The notes below the pieces were generated by a model. It was given only the letters and a program-made list of their open reading frames with translations. It did not search any database and was not told the DNA's origin. From Ilumatobacteraceae bacterium (GTDB taxonomy: Bacteria > Actinomycetota > Acidimicrobiia > Acidimicrobiales > Ilumatobacteraceae): a DNA stretch of 7,132 bases. Position numbers and translations under genes: made by a program. The DNA lies in the NCBI GenBank assembly GCA_007117775.1, contig SKFX01000179.1:1-7132 (forward strand). Reading direction: 5' to 3'. Below, one piece after another: positions 1 to 4,930 of this stretch (position 1 is the first letter of the stretch; each line of letters starts with the position of its first letter).

Positions 1-2
1 CC

Positions 3-1100
3 CCACCACTGCATCGCCGCATCGGCATCAGCGCCGAGCACGGCCCGGACCTCATCGGGGGTCCAGGTGTAATAGAGACCCTCGGTGCCATGGCGCAGCG
101 GTGCACCGGGATCGGGTGAGTCCGCATCCTCGGCGCTGTAGAACCCGCCTTCGGGGGCCTGCATGCGTTCGAGCACATACCCGATCGTCTCAACCACGAC
201 CCGCATCCAGCTCTGGTGCCGTGTGACCATGGCACTGCGCAGATAGAGCCGGACCATCTGGGCCTGGTCGTAGAGCATCTTCTCGAAATGCGGCACACTC
301 CACTCACGGTCCACCGAATAGCGCGCGAAGCCACCGCCGAGATGGTCGTAGATCCCCCCTGAGGCCATGGCATCGAGGGAGACCTCCAGCACACGGCGGG
401 CATCATCAGATCCGCCCCAGAGCAGCGCCCTCGAGATCAGTTCGAGATGCATGGTCTGGGGGAACTTCGGTGCAGTGCCGAATCCACCGTGTTCAGCATC
501 GAATGAGTTCGCGATCGGTGACAGACACCGGTTGATGAGATCGAGTTCTGGAACCGAACTCGTCCCGCTCAGCCGGGCGCTGCGGCCGATCGCCTCGACG
601 AGGGCATCGGCCTGTTCGTCGATCTCACCGCGACGTTCACTCCAGGCATCCCGGACCGCCTCGAGGAGTTCGATGATGCGATCTCGACCCACATAGGTGA
701 CACCGTGGAATGGTCGGCCGGTCGGGTCGATGAAGACGTTGAGGGGCCATCCGCCGCGTCCGGTCATCGCCGCGAACGCCTCCATATAGAGCGCGTCGAC
801 CTCGGGTCGTTCCTCGCGATCGACCTTGACGTTCACGAACGAGGCGTTCATGACCGCAGCCACATCCGGGTCGTCGAAGCACTCATCGGACATGACATGG
901 CACCAGTGGCAGGCGGAGTAGCCGATCGAGACCAACAGCGGCACATCGCGCCGGCGGGCCTCGGCGAAGGCCTCATCACCCCATGGGTGCCAGTGGACCG
1001 GTTGATGGGCGTGCTGGCGCAGATACGGACTGGTCTGATCGCCGAGCCGGTTGGCCGCAGCGGCCTCGTCCGGCGAGACCTCGCGATCGTCGGCACTCAT
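3..1100 (-). CDS. DUF255 / YyaL-family thioredoxin-like protein, N-terminal part (cut by left window edge)
   Basis: Read on the minus strand from ATG at 1100, this frame stays open for 366 codons to the window edge; family members usually have about 600-700 residues, so about half is visible. Residues 17-175 are the thioredoxin-like DUF255 domain: a PYLRQHAHQPVDW motif (25-37), a CHWC redox motif with C64 and C67 followed by HVM, VDREERPEVD (93-102), and GGWPLNVF (116-123). From about 200 the alpha/alpha-barrel part begins, with GGFGTAPKFP (205-214), GGIYDHLGGGFARYSVD (248-264), VPHFEKMLYDQA (269-280) and GGFYSAEDADS (318-328). Relatives are bacterial YyaL and animal SPATA20. Their biochemical role is not settled; a thiol-redox or sugar-related activity is only inferred from the folds. 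No signal peptide is visible, so it is probably cytoplasmic. The start is firm: an in-frame TGA lies 12 codons upstream with no other start codon between. Neighbour fabI lies 85 nt upstream on the same strand. Confidence 0.93.
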   Translation of the reverse strand, partial: MSADDREVSPDEAAAANRLGDQTSPYLRQHAHQPVHWHPWGDEAFAEARRRDVPLLVSIGYSACHWCHVMSDECFDDPDVAAVMNASFVNVKVDREERPEVDALYMEAFAAMTGRGGWPLNVFIDPTGRPFHGVTYVGRDRIIELLEAVRDAWSERRGEIDEQADALVEAIGRSARLSGTSSVPELDLINRCLSPIANSFDAEHGGFGTAPKFPQTMHLELISRALLWGGSDDARRVLEVSLDAMASGGIYDHLGGGFARYSVDREWSVPHFEKMLYDQAQMVRLYLRSAMVTRHQSWMRVVVETIGYVLERMQAPEGGFYSAEDADSPDPGAPLRHGTEGLYYTWTPDEVRAVLGADADAAMQWW

Positions 1101-1106
1101 CTCCCC

Positions 1107-1112
1107 ACCGTA
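1107..1112 (-). promoter_or_regulatory. Candidate -10 box (TACGGT) for the DUF255 gene
   Basis: On the minus strand TACGGT fits the TANNNT core of a sigma-A-type -10 element and ends 6 nt before the ATG at 1100, which would start transcription at or within 1-2 nt of the start codon. The only purine-rich stretch (GGGGAG, 1101-1106) touches the ATG directly, too close for a normal Shine-Dalgarno pairing. No convincing -35 box is seen at 16-18 nt. The rest of the 85-nt gap (1101-1185) shows no clear terminator, so readthrough from fabI is also possible. Confidence 0.35.
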
Positions 1113-1185
1113 CCGAGTCGTGTCAGCAGGGCCTCAGCAGCCGCCACAGGCGTCGGTCGCGGGTGCAGTCGTTGGTCCGGTGTCC

Positions 1186-1959
1186 TCAGGCGCCGACCGC
1201 GTGGTAGCCGCCATCGACGTGGACGATCTCGCCGGTGGTCGCCGGGAACCAGTCCGATAGCAGCGCCACGCATGCCCGCGCCACCGGTACGCGGTCCTGG
1301 ACGTCCCATCCCAGTGGTGCCCGTTCGTCCCAGGTGTCTTCGAACAGTGCGAAACCCGGAATCGATTTGGCAGCCATGGTCTTGATCGGGCCGGCAGCGA
1401 CCAGATTGGAGCGGATACCGCTCGCCCCGAGCTGTCGCGCCAGGTAGCGGTTCACGCTCTGCAGCGCCGACTTGGCCACCCCCATCCAGTTGTAGGCCGG
1501 CCATGCCTGACGATTGTCGAAGTCGAGGCCGACGAAGGCGCCACCGGCGCTCATCAGGGGGACGAATGCCTCGGCGAGCGCCTTGAGCGAATAGGTCGAG
1601 ATATGCAGAGCGACCGAGACGTCATCCCACTCAGCGGCGAGGAAATCATCGCCGAGACATGACTGGGGAGCGAAGCCGATCGAATGCAGCACACCATCGA
1701 CGCGTCCCCATTTGTCGGCGAGATGAGCGCGGACCGCCAAGCCATGTTCGGGAACGGTGACATCGAATTCGAGAACCTCCAGCGGTGTGTCCGATCCGAG
1801 TTTGCGAGCGGTTCGCTGGGTGAGGCTGAGTGAGCGACCGGCGCCGGTCAGGACGATGTCAGCACCCTCGGCCAGCGCGAGCTCCGCCACCGCATAGGCC
1901 AGAGAGGCATCGGTCAACACACCGGTGATCACGATCTTTTTGTTCTCGAGGAGTCCCAC
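1186..1959 (-). CDS. fabI: NADH-dependent enoyl-[acyl-carrier-protein] reductase, InhA-like
   Basis: It catalyses the last reduction of each fatty-acid elongation cycle (trans-2-enoyl-ACP to acyl-ACP) in the cytoplasm. Numbered from GTG at 1959 the protein has 257 residues, close to FabI/InhA size. Seen: the N-terminal nucleotide-binding segment TGVLTDASLA (12-21), HSIGF (92-96), catalytic F147 in GLDFD, Y156 in PAYNWM, K163 in VAKSAL, then RSNLVAAGPIKTMA (183-196) and the C-terminal DWFPATTGEIVHVDGG. The NLVAAGPI and PAYNWMxVAKSAL blocks resemble mycobacterial InhA more than E. coli FabI; S93 matches the InhA Ser94 position. Start: an in-frame ATG at 1986 would add nine residues (MAQQVVSKA). 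I prefer GTG 1959 because the protein then begins GLLENKK like family members, and a TANNNT box sits just upstream. No fabG or other fatty-acid synthesis gene is adjacent. The family call is very secure; the start is not. Confidence 0.95.
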   Translation of the reverse strand: MGLLENKKIVITGVLTDASLAYAVAELALAEGADIVLTGAGRSLSLTQRTARKLGSDTPLEVLEFDVTVPEHGLAVRAHLADKWGRVDGVLHSIGFAPQSCLGDDFLAAEWDDVSVALHISTYSLKALAEAFVPLMSAGGAFVGLDFDNRQAWPAYNWMGVAKSALQSVNRYLARQLGASGIRSNLVAAGPIKTMAAKSIPGFALFEDTWDERAPLGWDVQDRVPVARACVALLSDWFPATTGEIVHVDGGYHAVGA

Positions 1960-1967
1960 GGCCTTCG

Positions 1968-1973
1968 ACACTA
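1968..1973 (-). promoter_or_regulatory. Candidate -10 box (TAGTGT) for fabI
   Basis: TAGTGT on the minus strand ends 8 nt before the GTG at 1959, the same geometry as the box before thrS. It lies inside the alternative reading from ATG 1986, so if real it favours the shorter protein. GAAGG (1962-1966) just before GTG could also act as a poorly spaced Shine-Dalgarno sequence. No good -35 hexamer is visible. Confidence 0.3.
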
Positions 1974-2093
1974 CCTGTTGGGCCATCGCCCGGTTACGCC
2001 ATTGCCCTGTTCTGCCATCGTCATGGCGGTGATCGCCGGGGCTGATCGCGGTCGCCGGGCGGCGTCCATGATGAGGTGAGGTCGCTGGCGTAG

Positions 2094-2122
2094 TTGGTGG
2101 GACCCCTCTGGTGTGACAGGCT
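2094..2122 (+). promoter_or_regulatory. Candidate promoter for npdG-mshC (TTGGTG, 17 nt, CAGGCT)
   Basis: TTGGTG at 2094-2099 and CAGGCT at 2117-2122 are separated by exactly 17 nt. The -10 keeps the most important A at position 2 and T at position 6, and ends 7 nt before the npdG ATG, predicting a transcript that starts at or next to the start codon. Only a weak AGG (2118-2120) could serve for ribosome binding. The -10 departs from consensus at its first base, so this is tentative. Confidence 0.35.
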
Positions 2123-2129
2123 CTTGGAC

Positions 2130-2801
2130 ATGCGGATCGGCATCGTCGGAGGAACAGGGCCCGCGGGGAGTGCGTTGGCGGCGCGCCTGGCCAGCGTGGG
2201 ATACCTCGCGGTGATCGGCTCGCGTTCAGCCGAACGCGCCGTGGAGGTCTGTGACGGACTGCACGCGAGATGGCCTGATCTCGTCGACCGGTTATCAGCC
2301 GGCGATAATGCGTTGGCGGCACAGTGCGATGTCGTCGTGATCGCCACCCCCTGGGATTCCGCTGCGGTCACCGCCCGCCAGTACGGCGACGAACTCGAGG
2401 GAAAGATCGTCATCAGCATGGCCAATGCGCTGGTGCGGGTGGGATCTGAGTTCCAGCCGCTGGTGCCGCCGCGCGGCAGTGTGGCGGCCCATGTGCAGGC
2501 AGCGGTCCCCAAGAGCCGCGTCGTTGCAGCATTCCACCACCTGCCCGCCAAGGAACTCGGACATCTCGGTGAACCGATCGAGTCCGATGTGCTGATCTGC
2601 TCCGATGATCGCGAAGCCATCGCCGAGGTGGGCCGGATCGTCGCGGCCATTCCCGGTTGCCGGCCCCTCGAGGCCGGCGAACTGTCGAACGCGACCGCCA
2701 TCGAGGCCTTCACTGCGGTGCTATTGCAGCTCAATGTCCGATACCGGACGCGGGTGGCGCCACAGCTGACCGGTATCAGCGACGATCACATCCAGCAATG
2801 A
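2130..2801 (+). CDS. npdG: F420-dependent NADP oxidoreductase (NADPH:F420 reductase)
   Basis: This 223-residue protein belongs to the NpdG/Fno family, which transfers hydride between NADPH and the deazaflavin cofactor F420 and so links the two pools in the cytoplasm. The N-terminus is a Rossmann fold starting at residue 2: RIGIVGGTGPAGSALAARLA, with GGTG at 7-10 and SR at 31-32, where R32 is placed to bind the NADPH 2'-phosphate. Further family landmarks are CDVVVIATPW (66-75), GKIVIS (91-96), the FHHLPA block (135-140) and the C-terminal RPLEAGELSNA (178-188), matching archaeal Fno in order and length. ATG 2130 is chosen because the fold begins immediately after it; upstream TTG 2094 and GTG 2097 would add residues with no family counterpart. 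Its stop overlaps the next start (ATGA), so it is coupled to mshC. Which direction the reaction runs in this organism cannot be read from the sequence. Confidence 0.92.
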   Translation: MRIGIVGGTGPAGSALAARLASVGYLAVIGSRSAERAVEVCDGLHARWPDLVDRLSAGDNALAAQCDVVVIATPWDSAAVTARQYGDELEGKIVISMANALVRVGSEFQPLVPPRGSVAAHVQAAVPKSRVVAAFHHLPAKELGHLGEPIESDVLICSDDREAIAEVGRIVAAIPGCRPLEAGELSNATAIEAFTAVLLQLNVRYRTRVAPQLTGISDDHIQQ

Positions 2802-3991
2802 CCCCGCCGATGCGACTGTATGACACGGCGCGCCGGGCCGTGGTGCCCTTCGAACCGGGCCCACACGTACTGATGTACACCTGCGGTATCACGCCCTATG
2901 ACGCCACTCATCTCGGGCACGCTGCGACGTTCATCTCCTATGACGTGCTGCAGCGTCGGTTGATCGACCGCGGCCATCGTGTGAGTTGTGTGCGCAATGT
3001 GACCGATGTCGATGATCCGCTCTTCGCCAAAGCCCGTGAACTCGGGGTCCATTACCTCGACCTCGCCGCTGGTGAGGAGGCCAGGTTCGAGGCCGATATG
3101 GCGGCGCTCAACGCCCTCGAGGTCACAGCACGCCCACGCGCCTCGTCGGCCATCGCCGATATCCGCGGCTTCATCGGCATGGTGATCGAGCGCGGCGATG
3201 CGTACGTGGTCAACGGTGCGGTGTATTTCGATATCTCATGTGCGCCTCGGTTCGGTTCGCTCAGCGGCCTCGGCATCGATGAGATGATGGACCTGGCGCG
3301 CCAGCGCGGCGGTGATGTCGACAATCCCGATAAGCGCAATCCGCTCGATTTCGTACTGTGGCAACCATCTCGAGATGATGAGCCGGCATGGGACTCGCTA
3401 TGGGGCCCGGGCCGGCCGGGCTGGCATATCGAATGCAGCGCGTTGGCGCTGCGCGAACTCGGCACCACGATCGATCTGCACGGCGGGGGAGCGGATCTGA
3501 TCTTCCCACACCACGAGTGTGAGATGGCCCAGTCAGAAGCCGCCACCGGTGAGGTGTTCGTCCGCCATTGGATGCACACCGCACTGGTGGCCAAAGACGG
3601 CGAGAAGATGTCCAAGAGCCTCGGCAATCTGGTGTTCATCGATCAGCTCCGTGAGCAGTGGGACGCAATGGCGATCCGACTGGCGCTCATCGAGCACCAC
3701 TACCGGACCGAATGGGAATGGGATGACTCGCTGATGGAGCGCAATCGACGACGGCTGTGGGCGTGGCGCGCCGCCGTGTCAGAGCAGGATCGCGCTCTGG
3801 GTGATGACACCGATAACGACGGGGTGAATGAGGTGGGGAACGATGCGGTGCTCGACGCCGTGCGCGATCGCCTCGATGACGACCTCGACACCCCCGGCGC
3901 CGTTGCGATCATCGACGAGGCCGCCGCCGCGGGTCGTCGGATCGACTCGGCTGCGGCCCTGCTCGGTGTCCGCCTGGCAGCGACCGACTGA
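2798..3991 (+). CDS. mshC: Cysteine:1D-myo-inosityl-2-amino-2-deoxy-alpha-D-glucopyranoside ligase (MshC-like, CysRS paralogue)
   Basis: MshC joins cysteine, activated with ATP, to glucosaminyl-inositol in mycothiol synthesis. The protein has 397 residues, close to MshC (about 410) and shorter than CysRS (about 460), and lacks the CysRS anticodon-binding C-terminus. Class I synthetase motifs are present: HLGH (38-41, HIGH-type) and KMSKS (270-274). The N-terminal CGITPYDATHLGHAAT (29-44) is typical of MshC where CysRS has CGPTVY. The C-terminal AIRLALIEHHYRTEWEWDD (292-310) and DDDLDTPGA (360-368) also match MshC. Probable zinc ligands are C29, C213, H238 and, as in CysRS, E242; in the MshC proteins I recall the last position is not Glu. 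The middle (residues 236-280) reads very like CysRS. An acidic stretch (334-349) is probably a surface loop. The start overlaps the npdG stop in ATGA; M5 is an alternative start. Alternative identity: a CysRS-like ligase with another amine acceptor. Confidence 0.8.
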   Translation: MTPPMRLYDTARRAVVPFEPGPHVLMYTCGITPYDATHLGHAATFISYDVLQRRLIDRGHRVSCVRNVTDVDDPLFAKARELGVHYLDLAAGEEARFEADMAALNALEVTARPRASSAIADIRGFIGMVIERGDAYVVNGAVYFDISCAPRFGSLSGLGIDEMMDLARQRGGDVDNPDKRNPLDFVLWQPSRDDEPAWDSLWGPGRPGWHIECSALALRELGTTIDLHGGGADLIFPHHECEMAQSEAATGEVFVRHWMHTALVAKDGEKMSKSLGNLVFIDQLREQWDAMAIRLALIEHHYRTEWEWDDSLMERNRRRLWAWRAAVSEQDRALGDDTDNDGVNEVGNDAVLDAVRDRLDDDLDTPGAVAIIDEAAAAGRRIDSAAALLGVRLAATD

Positions 3992-4033
3992 GCGGTGTGG
4001 GGCGGCCCGATCACCGCACTGGTCGCCTTCGGT

Positions 4034-4082
4034 CCTGATCGACACCGGCCGACATCATCGACATGGCTCGACGATGATCAGG
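4034..4082. repeat. Nested, mutually exclusive inverted repeats between mshC and plsC
   Basis: Outer arms CCTGATC (4034-4040) and GATCAGG (4076-4082) are perfect 7-bp complements. Inner arms ATCATCG (4054-4060) and CGATGAT (4072-4078) are also perfect, with an 11-nt loop. The right arms share 4076-4078, so both stems cannot form fully at once. No T-run follows either stem, so a standard intrinsic terminator is unlikely. The pairing is seen directly; any function is inference. Confidence 0.45.
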
Positions 4083-4113
4083 CCAGCATGCGGTCCGATG
4101 CGCGCGATGGGTC

Positions 4114-4119
4114 TAGGAT
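4114..4119 (+). promoter_or_regulatory. Candidate -10 box (TAGGAT) or Shine-Dalgarno site of plsC
   Basis: TAGGAT fits TANNNT and ends 6 nt before the GTG at 4126, which would give a leaderless transcript. The same bases contain AGGA (4115-4118) spaced 7 nt from GTG, a good Shine-Dalgarno distance, so the site can be read either way. Both readings support GTG 4126 as the start. No clear -35 is seen. Confidence 0.4.
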
Positions 4120-4125
4120 CTGGCC

Positions 4126-4899
4126 GTGGAACTCGGTCGGGGGGCTGGGCGACTGCAGCAGCGGTCGCGACGGGTGCTCGGTCCGCTCGGCCGTCGGCTC
4201 TGGAACATCGACTGCATCGGTTATGACCGTCTGCCCGAGACCGGCCCAGCGGTCCTGTGTCCGAACCACATCTCATTCCTCGATTCGGCCTTTTTGATGT
4301 TGACCCTGCCCCGAAACATCAGTTTCGTCGGGAAGGCTGAGTACATGGACTCCTGGAAGACGAGATATCTGTTTCCGGCGATGGGGATGATCCCCATCGA
4401 CCGATCCGGTGGTGACAAGGCGCAGGCGGCCTTGGACCTGGCCGAGGCGGTGTTGCGCAGTGGTGGTCTGTTCGGGATCTTCCCCGAGGGCACCCGCAGT
4501 CGTGATGGCATGTTGTACAAGGGTCGCACCGGCGCGGCGCGCCTGGCGATGAAACTCGACTGCCCGCTGTATCCCGTCGGCATCGTCGGCACCGACCAGA
4601 TCCAACCACCTGATGCCAAACTTCCGAAACTGCGCCAGAGTTGTTCGATCCACATCGGCCGGCCGATCCACCCGGAGCGCTACCGGGGCCGAACCGCCGA
4701 GCATCTGGCCTGGCGCTCGATGACCGACGAAGTCATGTTCGAGATCCGTGAGATGACCGGCCAGAACTATCGCAATGTCTATGCCGGCACGCCGACGGAG
4801 TCCTCCGCGAGCCGGGTTGCGAGCGTGGACGATGTCGATGCCTCCGCCGGAGCCGATGTCGAGTCCGATACCGGTCACCTGAGCACAGCTCGGGGCTGA
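4126..4899 (+). CDS. plsC: 1-acylglycerol-3-phosphate O-acyltransferase family protein (PlsC-like)
   Basis: This 257-residue protein belongs to the PlsC/LPLAT acyltransferase family, which moves an acyl chain from acyl-CoA or acyl-ACP to lysophosphatidic acid or a related acceptor at the inner face of the membrane. The four family blocks occur in order: I, NHISFLD with the catalytic pair H48 and D53; II, GMIPIDR (87-93); III, FPEGTRS (119-125), with E121 and R124 for phosphate binding; IV, PVGIVGT (150-156). There is no strong transmembrane helix; hydrophobic segments are short and association is probably peripheral. GTG 4126 is preceded by TAGGAT at suitable distance. The last 35 or so residues form a Ser/Asp-rich tail without family counterpart, probably disordered. 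It ends 31 nt before thrS. Other PlsC-superfamily acyltransferases act on other acceptors, including glycolipids, so family membership is secure but the exact substrate is not. Confidence 0.9.
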   Translation: MELGRGAGRLQQRSRRVLGPLGRRLWNIDCIGYDRLPETGPAVLCPNHISFLDSAFLMLTLPRNISFVGKAEYMDSWKTRYLFPAMGMIPIDRSGGDKAQAALDLAEAVLRSGGLFGIFPEGTRSRDGMLYKGRTGAARLAMKLDCPLYPVGIVGTDQIQPPDAKLPKLRQSCSIHIGRPIHPERYRGRTAEHLAWRSMTDEVMFEIREMTGQNYRNVYAGTPTESSASRVASVDDVDASAGADVESDTGHLSTARG

Positions 4900-4910
4900 T
4901 CAACGATCAG
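4896..4910. repeat. Inverted repeat CTGATC-AAC-GATCAG upstream of thrS
   Basis: Perfect 6-bp arms with a 3-nt centre (CTGATCAACGATCAG) overlap the plsC stop codon (TGA 4897-4899) and end 6 nt before the candidate thrS -10 box. The place fits an operator covering the -35 region, or a short hairpin after plsC, though no T-run follows. The arms are shared with the outer stem at 4034-4082 upstream of plsC. Confidence 0.4.
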
Positions 4911-4916
4911 TGACCG

Positions 4917-4922
4917 TAGAAT
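4917..4922 (+). promoter_or_regulatory. Candidate -10 box (TAGAAT) for thrS
   Basis: TAGAAT is one base from the TATAAT consensus and ends 8 nt before the ATG at 4931. No good Shine-Dalgarno sequence lies between, so a leaderless thrS transcript is plausible. A -35 is not clear; CTGATC at 4896-4901 is 15 nt upstream, shorter than usual. This box also argues against the in-frame GTG at 4910 as the start. Confidence 0.45.
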
Positions 4923-4930
4923 CATCGGAT

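Larger units (their letters stand above)
1960..2129. other. Divergent intergenic region between fabI and npdG
   Basis: The only divergent gap in the window; it must hold promoters for both directions. It includes a GC-rich imperfect repeat around 2030-2065 (GATCGCCGGGG, then GGTCGCCGGGC) and the candidate npdG promoter near its right end. I see no terminator, small ORF or convincing operator palindrome in it. Confidence 0.6.

Noticed and set aside
1960..2322. Long N-terminal extension of fabI to position 2322
   Set aside because: The added segment is Arg/Pro/His-rich, overlaps npdG on the other strand, and has no FabI counterpart.
2021..2734. 237-codon minus-strand open frame opposite npdG
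   Set aside because: It is Ser/Arg/Thr-rich with no recognisable family, and lies antisense to a gene with clear family motifs; long antisense frames are expected in GC-rich DNA.
4054..4078. Intrinsic terminator after mshC
   Set aside because: The 7-bp stem is not GC-rich and no T-run follows; kept only as an inverted repeat.
4221..4878. Minus-strand frames opposite plsC (144 and 201 codons)
   Set aside because: They have no family motif, while the plus strand shows all four acyltransferase blocks.
4900..4930. T-box riboswitch or tRNA-like operator upstream of thrS
   Set aside because: Only 31 nt separate plsC from thrS, too short for either.
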